Below are positions 17,903 through 25,628 of a DNA stretch of 25,628 nt, piece by piece. The stretch comes from JACDQM01 sp044373315 (lineage in GTDB: Bacteria > Pseudomonadota > Gammaproteobacteria > Burkholderiales > Burkholderiaceae_C). A model generated the notes under the pieces. The model was not told the DNA's origin. It saw nothing but the letters and a program-made list of their open reading frames with translations, and ran no database searches. Positions within the stretch are counted from its first letter, which is position 1, and every line of letters begins with the position of its first letter. The DNA lies in contig NZ_JBILQK010000057.1 in assembly GCF_044373315.1 (NCBI RefSeq), forward strand, positions 1 to 25,628. Reading direction: 5' to 3'. Both the position numbers and the translations under genes were made by a program.

Positions 17903-20269
17903 CTACTCCCTCGTCTTCAATGCGGCCACCATATCGAGCTGGTCGATTCGCCGCCGCACCACCAGCGCGCTGGCCAGGCCGGCACCCAGCACGGCAAGGC
18001 CGGCCCAGGCATAGGTGCGCGGCTGGATCACCACCGGAAACATGAACTGGTCGGACTTGAGCGCGCCCACCAGGCCATGCGTCAGGCCCCAGCCCATCAG
18101 CATGCCCAGTGGCAGCGCAATGCCGATGACGAGTGCCATCTCGCCCAGCAGCAGGCCCGAGACCTCGGCGCGCGTAAAGCCCAGCACGCGCAGCGAGGCC
18201 AGTTCCCAGCTGCGCTCGGCCAGCGCGATGCGCGCATTGTTGTAGACCACGCCTACCGCGATGACGCTGGCGAACAGGGTCAGGATGGTGCTCATGATGC
18301 GCACATTGCGCGCGCTGATGTCCTGCATATTGCGCAGCAGCGTGGCCTTGCTGAAGCTGCCGACCACGCGAGGCAGGGCCTTCAGCGCGCGCAGCAGCTC
18401 GCCCTCGCGGCCGCGCTCGGCGATCAGCGCAAACTGCGAAGCCACATCCCCTTCGCCCAGCAGGCGATTCAGCGCTTGGCGCTCGATGTAGGCATTCAGG
18501 CCCATCATCTCGCGCACCGTGGCCTCCAGCGGCAGCATCAGCGTGCGCACCTGGCCTTCCAGCAGCTCGACCTGCACCAGGTCGCCGACACGCAGGCCCA
18601 GCTTGTCGGCCAGCCGGTCCGTCATCACCAGCCCGGTGCTGCTGGGCAGCGCGGGGCGGCCGTCCACATCGACGATGCGGCGCGCCTCGGGTCGCTCGGC
18701 CATGCCCTGCAGGCTGCCCCGCTCACTGCGCGGCCCATGGGTGAAGCGCACCGCCACATCGCGGCCGGATTCGGTGCTCAACACGCCAGGCAGGCGCGCC
18801 AGCTCGTGGCGGGCGCTGTCGCCGCCGGCTTCGGCCATCCAGACGACCACATCCGAGCGCATCGAGACGTTGAACTGCGCATCGACGATGTAGTCGATCG
18901 CGTCGCGGAAGAAGTTTCCCAGCACGACGATGGCCACAGCCACCGCCACGCCGGCGATCGACAGCAGGCTGCGCCAGGGCCGGCGCTCCATCTGGCGCAG
19001 GATCATGCGCAGCTGCACGCTGCCGCGCACGCCCGGCAGGCGCTCCAGCAGCGCGGCCTTGTAGCGCCCAGGCGCGGCCGGCCGCATCGCCTCGGCCGGC
19101 GCCAGGCGCACCGTGGCGCCGATGGCGTTCAGCGTGCCGGCAACCGCCATGGCCACGGTCACCGCGCCGCTCATCAGCACCAGCGTGGGTTCCAGCACAT
19201 GCACGAAGCTGCGGAAGCGGAAGAACTCGGCGTACAGGCCGGTCATCATCAGGCCCAGCGCCTTGCCCAGCGCGACGCCCAGCAGCAGGCCCAGGCCGAC
19301 GATCACCAGCACCAGCTTCAGGTAGTGCACGGCAATGCTGCGATTGGGATAGCCCAGCGCCTTCAGCGCCGCCACCTGCTCGCGCTGCGTGGCCACCAGG
19401 CGCGACACCACAACGTTCAGCAGGAAAGCTGCAACACCCAGGAAGATCACCGGCAGCAGCGTGCCCAGCACCTTCTGTTCCTTGATCTCGTTGTCCAGCA
19501 TCGCATGCGAGGTCTGGTCCGCGCGGCCATAGGCCTCGCGCCCGCCATAGGGCTTCAGCACCTGCCCCAGCTCGGCGATCACCGCCGCTTCGGAGGCCCC
19601 CGGCGCGAGCTTGATCGACACACGGTTGAAGGCGCCGCGCATGTCGTAGGCGCCGGCCAGCAGCTCGCGGTCCAGCCAGACCACGCCGAAGCCGCGCATA
19701 TCAGGCATGCCGCCCAGGCCGGCAAAAATGTACTCGGGCGACAGCGCCCAGCCCACCACCACCAGCTCGCGCTGCCGGCCATTGATCAACGCCGTCAGCC
19801 GCGCGCCGGGCGCCAGGCCGCGGGCTTCGGCAAAAGCAGCCGAAAGCAGCACCTCGATGGCGCTAGTGCCGGCCGGCTGCTCTCCCAGGTCGCGGCCGCG
19901 CTGGATGAAGACACGGTTCATGCGTGGCGCTTGCCGCAGCTCCAGCCCGATCAGCTGGCCCAACACCGGATCGTCCACGCCGGGCAGCTCCAGCCGCACC
20001 ACCTGCTCCAGGCGAGTCTGCGCATCCAGCACGCCGGGCAGCTCGCGCAAGCGCTGCTCCAGCGCCAGCGGCGCGCGCTTGACGCTGGCAAAAACATCGG
20101 CGAAGCGCCCCTCGGCGTAGAAGGCATCGCGCGCCAGCGCCAGCGAATCCACCGCCGACAGCGTGGTCAGAAAGCCACCCATGCCGCAGGCCACCACGAG
20201 CGCGATGGTCAGCGCCTGGCTCCACATCAGGCGCAGGTCACGGATAAGTTTGCGATCCAGTGCTTTCAT
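17903..20269 (-). CDS. Large FtsX/MacB-type ABC transporter permease
   Basis: The 788-residue membrane protein has a first membrane helix around residues 16-38, a periplasmic MacB-PCD-like domain (about 45-265), a first FtsX domain (about 270-390), another helix near 434-455, a second periplasmic region, and a C-terminal FtsX domain (about 660-780). Duplicated FtsX permeases of this size (YbbP/LolE-like) act as mechanotransmission or lipid/lipoprotein exporters rather than classical channels. The partner ATPase ends eight bases upstream and the adaptor starts six bases downstream, so the three proteins probably form one tripartite pump. The substrate is unknown; the upstream phospholipase D-family gene hints at a lipid or envelope link, but only by position. 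Confidence 0.9.
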   Translation of the reverse strand: MKALDRKLIRDLRLMWSQALTIALVVACGMGGFLTTLSAVDSLALARDAFYAEGRFADVFASVKRAPLALEQRLRELPGVLDAQTRLEQVVRLELPGVDDPVLGQLIGLELRQAPRMNRVFIQRGRDLGEQPAGTSAIEVLLSAAFAEARGLAPGARLTALINGRQRELVVVGWALSPEYIFAGLGGMPDMRGFGVVWLDRELLAGAYDMRGAFNRVSIKLAPGASEAAVIAELGQVLKPYGGREAYGRADQTSHAMLDNEIKEQKVLGTLLPVIFLGVAAFLLNVVVSRLVATQREQVAALKALGYPNRSIAVHYLKLVLVIVGLGLLLGVALGKALGLMMTGLYAEFFRFRSFVHVLEPTLVLMSGAVTVAMAVAGTLNAIGATVRLAPAEAMRPAAPGRYKAALLERLPGVRGSVQLRMILRQMERRPWRSLLSIAGVAVAVAIVVLGNFFRDAIDYIVDAQFNVSMRSDVVVWMAEAGGDSARHELARLPGVLSTESGRDVAVRFTHGPRSERGSLQGMAERPEARRIVDVDGRPALPSSTGLVMTDRLADKLGLRVGDLVQVELLEGQVRTLMLPLEATVREMMGLNAYIERQALNRLLGEGDVASQFALIAERGREGELLRALKALPRVVGSFSKATLLRNMQDISARNVRIMSTILTLFASVIAVGVVYNNARIALAERSWELASLRVLGFTRAEVSGLLLGEMALVIGIALPLGMLMGWGLTHGLVGALKSDQFMFPVVIQPRTYAWAGLAVLGAGLASALVVRRRIDQLDMVAALKTRE

Positions 20270-20277
20270 GAGAAAAG

Positions 20278-21054
20278 CTACCAGCTCAGTTCCGCGGGCG
20301 AGAGCTTGTGCGCGTTGCGCTCAATGCGCTGGATCGCGCCATCGCTGAGGTAGATGACGCGATCCGCCATCGCCGCAATCGCCGCGTTGTGCGTGATGAC
20401 CACGGCGGTGGTGCCCAGCTCCTTGTTGATGCGCGCAATCACCTCCAGCACGAGCTTGCCGGTCTGGTAGTCCAACGCGCCGGTGGGTTCGTCGCACAGC
20501 AGCAGATCGGGCTGCTTGACGATGGCACGCGCAATCGCCACGCGCTGCTGCTCGCCACCCGAAAGCTGGGCCGGAAAGTGGTCAGCCCGCGGCAAGAGGC
20601 CGACCAGGCCGATGGCCTCGTCCACCTGCATCGGGTGGCTGCTGATGTCGGTCACTAGCGCCACGTTCTCGCGCACCGTCAGGCTGGGGATCAGGTTGTA
20701 AAACTGGAACACGAAGCCCACGTGCTCGCGCCGGTAGCGCGTCAGCTCGGCCTCGCTGGCGCCGCTGAGCTGATGCTCGGCAAAGCGCAACTCGCCGCTG
20801 CTGGGCACGTCCAGCCCGCCCAGGATGTTCAGCAGTGTGGACTTGCCGCTGCCCGAGGCACCCAGCAGCACGATGAACTCACCACGCGCTACGTCCAGAT
20901 CGACGCTGCGCAGCGCATGCACCGCGGTTTCACCCGTGCCATAGGTCTTGCTCAGGCCTCGAGCGAAGAAGACCGGCGGCTCGGCCGATGGCTGTTGTTC
21001 TGCTCCCATGCGGCGAGCGTGGCAGCGCACAGGATCCAGCGCATTGACAGACAT
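20278..21054 (-). CDS. ABC exporter ATP-binding protein (MacB/LolD/YbbA type)
   Basis: The ATPase has Walker A LLGASGSGKSTLLNILGG, FVFQFYNLIPSLTV with the Q-loop, signature LSGGEQQRVAIARAIV, Walker B LLLCDEPTGALD and switch histidine in VVITHN. YRREHVGFVFQFYNL is typical of the LolD/MacB branch that pairs with FtsX permeases. The start is uncertain: ATG at 21054 gives 258 residues and ATG at 21009 gives 243; a TTG at 21069 is also in frame. None has a clear Shine-Dalgarno sequence. I chose 21054. The gap to the ClsB-like gene is 36 bases. Confidence 0.9.
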   Translation of the reverse strand: MSVNALDPVRCHARRMGAEQQPSAEPPVFFARGLSKTYGTGETAVHALRSVDLDVARGEFIVLLGASGSGKSTLLNILGGLDVPSSGELRFAEHQLSGASEAELTRYRREHVGFVFQFYNLIPSLTVRENVALVTDISSHPMQVDEAIGLVGLLPRADHFPAQLSGGEQQRVAIARAIVKQPDLLLCDEPTGALDYQTGKLVLEVIARINKELGTTAVVITHNAAIAAMADRVIYLSDGAIQRIERNAHKLSPAELSW

Positions 21055-21090
21055 CAAGCTTGAAGGCAAGAACGGGCAGAGGCGCCCCTC

Positions 21091-22386
21091 TCAGTAGCGC
21101 CCCGCCGCCCCGGCCACCCGCAGATAGACATAGGCCACCCAGGCCACCAGTGCGCGCGCCAGGAAGGCGCGCAGGCCGCTGCCCTGGCGCTGCAGATCAA
21201 CCGCCTGCGAGACCTGCACCGCGGCGTCGATCTCATCGGCCACCGCGCGCGCAAAGCCGGCGTCCTGCACCAGAACGTTAGCTTCCAGGTTCAGCAGCAG
21301 CGACAGCGGGTCAATGTTGGAGCTGCCCACTGTGGCCCAGCTGTCATCCACCACCGCCACCTTGGCGTGCAGGTAAGCGGGCGTGTACTCATAGATCTTC
21401 ACGCCATGGCCAAGCAGTTCGGCATACAGCGCCTGCGCGGCAATGCCGGCGATGCGGTAGTCCACCTTGCCCTGCAGCACCAGGCGCACCTGCACGCCAC
21501 GCCGCGCCGCATCGCGCAGCGCGCGCCGGAAGGCTTGGCCAGGATAGAAGTAGGGCGTGATCAGGTCGACGCGCACGCGTGCGGCGCGGATGGCCTCGAT
21601 GTAGGCGCGCTCGATGGTGCGGCGCTGGCGCAGGTTGTCGCGCAGCACGAAGGCGGCGCAGACGGGGGCCTGGTCCTGCGGTTCATCGCCCGGGCGCTGC
21701 CGGCCGCCGGGCATGCGCAGCCGGCGCGCCAGCCGGCGCAGGCGCGCCATGGGCTCGGGGCTGCGCACCAGGGCCCGCAGTTCCTCGCCGAAGTCGCGCC
21801 CCAGCCAAGCCCGGGTCCAGACAGCTCGCGTGGCTTGTGCCACCGGTTCCACCACCGGGCCGCGCAGGCTCACCGCGTAGTCCAGGCGCGGATTGTCGAT
21901 GGGGCCGATGTTCAGATCCATGCGGTCGTCGATGATGTTGATGCCGCCCACGAAGGCCCGCTCGCCATCCACCACGCACAGCTTCTGGTGCAGCCGGCGG
22001 AGCTGGCCCGGTTGCAGCCAGCGCCACCAGCGGTCGATCGGGCGGAATACCGCCAGCGCCACATGCGAGCCCGCCAGTTGCTCGCGCAGCCAATCCAGGC
22101 TGGCCTTGGAGCCGAAGCCGTCAACAACCACCCGCACGCGCACGCCACGCTGGGCCGCGGCGCGCAAGGCGGCCACCAGATCGGCGCCCGCACTGTCGTG
22201 ATGAAAGATGTAGGTGGCCAGCCAGACCTCATGCCGCGCGTCACGGATGGCGTCGATCTGGGCCGGAAACAGCGCGTCGCCGCCGCGCAGCAGTTCCACC
22301 TCGTTGGCGCCGCAGTAGACGGGCAGCGCGACGCTGTGCCAGGAGAACAGCGGGTCGGGCTCGGCCGCGTTGGGGGTGGTGCTCAC
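21091..22386 (-). CDS. clsB: ClsB-like cardiolipin synthase / phospholipase D-family protein
   Basis: The 431-residue protein has two HKD motifs: LHQKLCVVDG (His133, Lys135, Asp140) and LHAKVAVVDD (His340, Lys342, Asp347), each followed by the GG/GS-N segment (VGGINI, VGSSNI). This is the phospholipase D-type phosphatidyltransferase arrangement used for cardiolipin synthesis from phosphatidylglycerol. No N-terminal membrane helices are seen, as expected for ClsB rather than ClsA. A C-terminal hydrophobic stretch, around residues 405-425, may anchor it to the membrane. The start is GTG at 22386, overlapping the upstream stop as GTGA; a longer frame to 22437 overlaps that gene and is rejected. 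The ClsB name is by motif and size; a related transphosphatidylase is possible. Confidence 0.85.
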   Translation of the reverse strand: MSTTPNAAEPDPLFSWHSVALPVYCGANEVELLRGGDALFPAQIDAIRDARHEVWLATYIFHHDSAGADLVAALRAAAQRGVRVRVVVDGFGSKASLDWLREQLAGSHVALAVFRPIDRWWRWLQPGQLRRLHQKLCVVDGERAFVGGINIIDDRMDLNIGPIDNPRLDYAVSLRGPVVEPVAQATRAVWTRAWLGRDFGEELRALVRSPEPMARLRRLARRLRMPGGRQRPGDEPQDQAPVCAAFVLRDNLRQRRTIERAYIEAIRAARVRVDLITPYFYPGQAFRRALRDAARRGVQVRLVLQGKVDYRIAGIAAQALYAELLGHGVKIYEYTPAYLHAKVAVVDDSWATVGSSNIDPLSLLLNLEANVLVQDAGFARAVADEIDAAVQVSQAVDLQRQGSGLRAFLARALVAWVAYVYLRVAGAAGRY

Positions 22387-23186
22387 GCCAGTTCGAGCTC
22401 GGCCACCAGCGGCAGGTGGTCGGACATGCGGGCCCACGCCGGGCCCTTGGGCACCTGGGTGCTGACGCAGCGCAGGCCGCGCACATAGATTCGATCCAGC
22501 GAGAAGAACGGCAGGCGGGAAGGAAAGGTCGCCTGGCGCGTGCGGCTGGGCGACTCGGCGCGCAGCAGGCCGCAGTCGCGCATCGGCGTATCCAGGCGCT
22601 CGCCCCAGTCGTTGAAATCGCCGGCCACCACCAGCAGCTCGCCCTCGGGCACCTCGCGCGCGATGTACTCGGCCAGGCGCTGCACCTGGCGCACCCGGCT
22701 GCCGTGCATCAGGCCCAGATGGGCGACGACCGCATGCACCGTCATGCCGTGCCAGGTGACCGGCACATGCAGCAGACCGCGCTGCTCGAAGCGGTGATCA
22801 GACACGTCGTGGTGGCCAATATCGCCGATCGGCCAGCGCGACAGCAGCGCATTGCCATGCTCGCCATGTTTGGTGACCGCATTGGTGCGGTAGGCCACGT
22901 CATAGCCTTCGGGTGCGAGGAACTCGGCCTGGCCTTGATCCGGCCAGCCGAAGGAGCTGCGGTCGAACTGACGCGCCTCACGGTGGTGGAAATGCCGCAC
23001 CTCCTGCAGGAACACCAGGTCGGCATCCAGCGCCTCCACGCCCAGGCCCAGGTTGTGGATCTCCAGGCGCTTTTGCGGACCGACGCCGCGCACGCCCTTG
23101 TGGATGTTGTAGGTGGCCACCCGCAGATAGGGGCTCAGGATGCTGGTCTGCGGCGCATGCGTCGAATGCCTGAATGCGGGCTTCAT
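22383..23186 (-). CDS. Endonuclease/exonuclease/phosphatase family protein
   Basis: The 267-residue protein carries the conserved catalytic segments of this metal-dependent phosphoesterase fold: ATYNIHKG (Asn27), LQEV (Glu62), VAHLGL, GDFNDW (Asp190, Asn192) and SDHLPL (Asp256, His257). Family members include nucleases, phosphatases and sphingomyelinases; the sequence does not tell which. No signal peptide is visible. The start ATG at 23186 overlaps the nudB stop by four bases, and its stop overlaps the GTG of the ClsB-like gene, so all three are probably translationally coupled. Its fixed position before a phospholipase D-type gene suggests work on phospholipid or head-group phosphodiesters, though this is inference. 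Confidence 0.9.
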   Translation of the reverse strand: MKPAFRHSTHAPQTSILSPYLRVATYNIHKGVRGVGPQKRLEIHNLGLGVEALDADLVFLQEVRHFHHREARQFDRSSFGWPDQGQAEFLAPEGYDVAYRTNAVTKHGEHGNALLSRWPIGDIGHHDVSDHRFEQRGLLHVPVTWHGMTVHAVVAHLGLMHGSRVRQVQRLAEYIAREVPEGELLVVAGDFNDWGERLDTPMRDCGLLRAESPSRTRQATFPSRLPFFSLDRIYVRGLRCVSTQVPKGPAWARMSDHLPLVAELELA

Positions 23187-23668
23187 GCTGCGGCCTCCGG
23201 CTGGAAGCGCGGCAGCTGCAGCACGGCTTCGGCGTTGGACGGCGAGAAGCACAGGTCCGCCGCCTCGCGCCAGGGCAGCCAGCGGTATTGCAGATGCTCG
23301 CGCGGCGCCAGCTGCACCGGCATGCCGGCCGGCACGGTGAGGCCGAACACATGCTCGGTATTACGCGTCACGCCGGGTGCGTAGCGGTGCCGCCAGACCG
23401 GGTAGATCTCGTAGATGTTGCGAAGCTGCCAGTCCTGCAGACTCGCACCGGGCGCATCGACATCGATGCCCGTCTCCTCCAGCACCTCACGTCGGGCGGC
23501 CAGCGCCGGCGGCTCGTCCGGCGCATCCAGCGAGCCCGTCACGCTCTGCCAGAAACCCGGCCGGTCGGCACGCTCCAGCATCAGCACCTGCAGCTCGGGC
23601 GTGTGGATCACCACCAGCACCGATTCCGGAATTTTGTAGGGTCGCGCCTGGACTGCACTCTCGCTCAT
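23183..23668 (-). CDS. nudB: Dihydroneopterin triphosphate diphosphatase NudB
   Basis: The 161-residue Nudix hydrolase removes pyrophosphate from dihydroneopterin triphosphate in folate synthesis. The N-terminus (RPYKIPESVLVVIHTP) and FWQSVTGSLD are typical of NudB. The Nudix box starts at Gly45 and ends in RREVLEETGIDV (Arg60, Glu61, Glu64, Glu65). It has one extra residue between the first glycine and Glu52 compared with the usual box. The start ATG at 23668 follows the EamA stop after 31 bases, without a clear ribosome-binding site; a longer frame to 23785 overlaps EamA and is rejected. The aspS gene often placed next to nudB is not in this window. Confidence 0.88.
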   Translation of the reverse strand: MSESAVQARPYKIPESVLVVIHTPELQVLMLERADRPGFWQSVTGSLDAPDEPPALAARREVLEETGIDVDAPGASLQDWQLRNIYEIYPVWRHRYAPGVTRNTEHVFGLTVPAGMPVQLAPREHLQYRWLPWREAADLCFSPSNAEAVLQLPRFQPEAAA

Positions 23669-23699
23669 GCGACAAGCATAGCGGAGCCACCCGACCGGT

Positions 23700-24620
23700 T
23701 CAGCGCTGGGTGCGTTGACTCCACAACACGCCAGCGGCCACCAGCAGCATTCCCAGCAGCGTGAGAGTCTCCGGCCGCTCGCCAAAGAGCGGCAAAGCCA
23801 GCAAGCTGGCCAACACCGGGGTGAGAGCCCCGGCTGTGGCGCTGCGCTGTGCGCCCAGTCGGGCCACCGCGAAGCTGTAGCTCAGCGTCGAGACCAGGCC
23901 AACGCCCAGCCCTTGCAGAGCCAGCTGTAGCGCCAAGGAGCCTGCATCGAGTTGCAGCAGCTTCAGAGGGCCCGGCCCGAGCTGCCACAGCAACCAGGGC
24001 GCCAGCAGGGTCAGGGAGACGCAGGAGATCAGTGCTGCAGCCTCCAGTGGAGCCAGTCGCGCCTCGCGCAGGGCCAGGGTGTAAGCCGACCACATCAGGC
24101 TGCCCAGCAGAAAGAGCGCATAACCCTGAGCGCGGTCGCCCTGCCCCGCATGCAGGGCCAGCATGGTGGCCACGCCGGCGGCGATGCACAACAAGGCAGG
24201 CCAGCGCGCCAGCGCCTGGCGACCGTGCAAGGCCGCACCCAGCAGGGCGGTGAACAGGGGCAGAGTGCCTGGAATCAGGGTGGCCCCCTCGGCCACCGGC
24301 GCATGGCGCATTCCCCAGCTCGCGACCAGGAAGTAAGGCAGGCCAGCGCCGACCACGATGCACAGGGCCGGACGCCAGGACATGGCCCGCAAGCGATTGC
24401 GGGCCCGCCACAGCACAGGCAGGAAGATCAGACCGGCCGGCCCGAAACGGATCAGGGCCAGCTCAGCTGGCGGCAGCGCCGCCAGCGCGCCTGCACGCAG
24501 TGAGATGAAGAAGCCCGCCCAGATGCACAGGGTCAGAGCAAGGGCGGCCCAGCCCAGCCAGGGGCGGGCTTCGGACTGCGCACGGCCCAGGGGCAAGGCG
24601 CCAGAGGCGGAAGAAGACAT
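23700..24620 (-). CDS. EamA/RhaT-family (drug/metabolite) transporter
   Basis: The 306-residue protein is an inner-membrane transporter with about ten membrane helices in two EamA repeats. The first helix is near WLGWAALALTLCIWAGFFIS. The family exports or imports amino acids, nucleosides or other metabolites, and the substrate is not predictable here. The start ATG at 24620 (MSSSASGALPLGR) is preferred; an open extension to 24794 would run past the insertion-sequence end. The region upstream is less GC-rich than its surroundings and carries a 13-base palindrome at 24722-24734, so regulation by a dedicated repressor or activator is possible. It is the first gene of the minus-strand run. Confidence 0.88.
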   Translation of the reverse strand: MSSSASGALPLGRAQSEARPWLGWAALALTLCIWAGFFISLRAGALAALPPAELALIRFGPAGLIFLPVLWRARNRLRAMSWRPALCIVVGAGLPYFLVASWGMRHAPVAEGATLIPGTLPLFTALLGAALHGRQALARWPALLCIAAGVATMLALHAGQGDRAQGYALFLLGSLMWSAYTLALREARLAPLEAAALISCVSLTLLAPWLLWQLGPGPLKLLQLDAGSLALQLALQGLGVGLVSTLSYSFAVARLGAQRSATAGALTPVLASLLALPLFGERPETLTLLGMLLVAAGVLWSQRTQR

Positions 24621-24772
24621 GGGGGACGGCGGACTACGGCGAGCAGGAGTGCGCCGGCAATTTTCCGCAAGCTTCCCGGGCGATTTCCGCCAATACAAAG
24701 CGCCAGACTCGAGGCCATTCGCAGAGAATCTCTGGAATTCAAAACGATTTTGGTGATTTTGAGATAGCCCCC
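24621..24772 (-). promoter_or_regulatory. Upstream region of the EamA-type gene
   Basis: These 152 bases lie between the transporter start and the insertion sequence. The part from about 24690 to 24765 is notably AT-richer than surrounding genes. It contains the perfect palindrome CAGAGA-A-TCTCTG (24722-24734) next to GAATTC. I see no confident -35/-10 pair; the promoter is inferred from position and composition. Confidence 0.4.
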
Positions 24773-24828
24773 TGAACCTCCGGACACGGTCCATCGCTTA
24801 TCTTCCACATAGGCATAGGACTGTGCGT

Positions 24829-25215
24829 ATGACTAGACATACAGAGACCATTGAGGTCATCACCCGGGACCAGCGCAGGCGGCGCTGGTCGGCTGCCGAG
24901 AAGGCGGCTCTGGTTCGCAAGACATATGAACCCGGCATGAGCGTGTCGCTCGTGGCCCGTCAGGAGGGCGTGTCGGCCAGCCTGCTGTTCACTTGGCGCA
25001 AGCTGGATCGCGAAGGCGCGCTGGTGGCCGTGGGCGCAGGAGAGGCCGTTGTGCCAGCCTCGGAGTTGGCTGCAGCACGGGCCGAGATCGCTAAGCTGCA
25101 ACGCGTGCTGGGCAAAAAGACCTTGGAGAACGAGATTCTCAAGGAAGCCGTGGAGATCGCCGCTGCAAAAAAGTGGATTGCGCGCTCGCCCTTGTTGCCC
25201 GGGGACGACCAATGA
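24829..25215 (+). CDS. IS3-family transposase OrfA (IS2 group)
   Basis: The 128-residue protein has an N-terminal helix-turn-helix, visible as RRRRWSAAEKAALVRKTYEPG and SVSLVARQEGVSASLLFTWRK, and a leucine-zipper-like region, LAAARAEIAKLQRVLGKKTLENEILKEA, used for dimerisation. It binds the terminal repeats and limits transposition when made alone. ATG at 24829 is chosen because AGGA (24817-24820) lies eight bases upstream; a GTG at 24823 is also in frame. The stop at 25213-25215 overlaps the orfB ATG. Near its end, codons A-AAA-AAG at 25167-25173 form a slippage site. Confidence 0.9.
   Translation: MTRHTETIEVITRDQRRRRWSAAEKAALVRKTYEPGMSVSLVARQEGVSASLLFTWRKLDREGALVAVGAGEAVVPASELAAARAEIAKLQRVLGKKTLENEILKEAVEIAAAKKWIARSPLLPGDDQ
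25167..25173 (+). promoter_or_regulatory. Programmed -1 frameshift site (A6G)
   Basis: AAAAAAG sits in the orfA frame as A-AAA-AAG. Slipping back one base enters the orfB frame, which is open from 25167 to the window end. This would fuse OrfA and OrfB into the active transposase, as known for IS2 and other IS3-family elements. Confidence 0.8.
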
Positions 25216-25628
25216 AGTCGGTCTGTTCGGCACTGGGCGTGGCGCGCTCGAATCTGCATGTGCGGCATCACCGGCCAGGCGACTGGCAGGACGGCCGCAG
25301 TGGCCGCACGCCGGCCCAGGATGAGGCATTGGTGGCCGACGTGCGGCGACACATTGCCGAGTTGCCCAGCTATGGCTATCGCAGAGCCGGTGCGCTGCTC
25401 AATCGAGAGCGACGTTCCCAAGGTCAAGCAGTGCTGAACCACAAGCGCGTCTACCGGGTCATGGCGCGGCATCAGCTGCTGCTGCCCAAGGCGCCCAGGC
25501 GAAGGCATTCGAACCGCGTTCACGAGGGCCAGGTCAGCGTGCCAATGAGCAACATGCGCTGGTGCTCCGACGGCTTCGAGATCAAGTGCGATTCGGGCGA
25601 GACCGTCACGGCGACCTTCGCCAAAGAC
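25212..25628 (+). CDS. IS3-family transposase OrfB, N-terminal part (3' end outside window)
   Basis: From the ATG at 25212 the frame is open for 139 codons to the last base. The visible part has the HTH_21-like region (IAELPSYGYRRAGALLN, NHKRVYRVMARHQLL) that precedes the integrase core. Its end, NMRWCSDGFEIKCDSGETV, holds the first Asp of the DDE catalytic triad in the usual IS2-type context. The other two acidic residues would lie beyond the window. The ATG overlaps the orfA stop (ATGA), so OrfB may be made alone by coupling or as an OrfAB fusion by frameshifting at 25167-25173. Confidence 0.88.
   Translation, partial: MKSVCSALGVARSNLHVRHHRPGDWQDGRSGRTPAQDEALVADVRRHIAELPSYGYRRAGALLNRERRSQGQAVLNHKRVYRVMARHQLLLPKAPRRRHSNRVHEGQVSVPMSNMRWCSDGFEIKCDSGETVTATFAKD

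Larger units (their letters stand above)
24773..25628 (+). mobile_element. IS3-family (IS2 group) insertion sequence, left part
   Basis: The element has the overlapping orfA/orfB arrangement of IS3-family elements, with orfA of the IS2 type and an A6G slippage site. The left end is probably near 24773, where TGAACCTCCGGACACGG begins; IS2-group left repeats often start TGAAC and contain CCGGA. The right end, its inverted repeat and any target duplication lie outside the window, so the boundary is provisional. Confidence 0.75.

Noticed and set aside
17498..20353. Very long plus-strand open frame opposite the FtsX permease and HlyD-type genes
   Set aside because: It is rich in His, Gln, Arg and Ala, has no recognisable domain, and is the antisense shadow expected in GC-rich coding DNA.

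Overview
The window is GC-rich, codon-biased, tightly packed DNA. The gene families and junctions suggest a betaproteobacterium of the order Burkholderiales, probably near the Roseateles/Rubrivivax/Comamonadaceae area; this is inferred from protein flavour and gene order, not from a marker gene. There is no rRNA, tRNA, CRISPR array or recognisable defence island. No gap between genes exceeds about 150 bases.

Region 1 (1-1832): the 3' end of an L-asparaginase II family gene, then on the opposite strand a methyl-accepting chemotaxis protein interrupted by one in-frame amber codon.

Region 2 (1937-12555): a complete histidine-utilisation locus. The minus-strand operon hutC-hutD-hutI-hutG-hutF diverges from the plus-strand operon hutU-hutH followed by a NitT/TauT-type ABC importer (binding protein, permease, ATPase). 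The enzymes give the five-step route: histidine to urocanate (HutH), imidazolonepropionate (HutU), formiminoglutamate (HutI), formylglutamate plus ammonia (HutF), glutamate plus formate (HutG). A HutC-type operator lies between the -35 and -10 boxes of the hutU promoter. The linked importer is the best local candidate for histidine or urocanate uptake, but its substrate is not shown by sequence.

Region 3 (12677-16655): three plus-strand genes for exported proteins: a protein with four rhodanese-like repeats, of which only the second has a normal catalytic loop, and two tandem paralogous periplasmic binding proteins with no permease or ATPase of their own. This cassette is the least explained part of the window.

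Region 4 (16691-24620): a long minus-strand run: EamA-type transporter, nudB, endonuclease/exonuclease/phosphatase-family protein, ClsB-like phospholipase D-family synthase, then an ABC exporter made of ATPase, large FtsX-type permease and HlyD-type membrane fusion protein. Start/stop overlaps or very short gaps join most of these genes.

Region 5 (24773-25628): the left part of an IS3-family, IS2-group insertion sequence with an A6G slippage site between orfA and orfB; it runs off the window.
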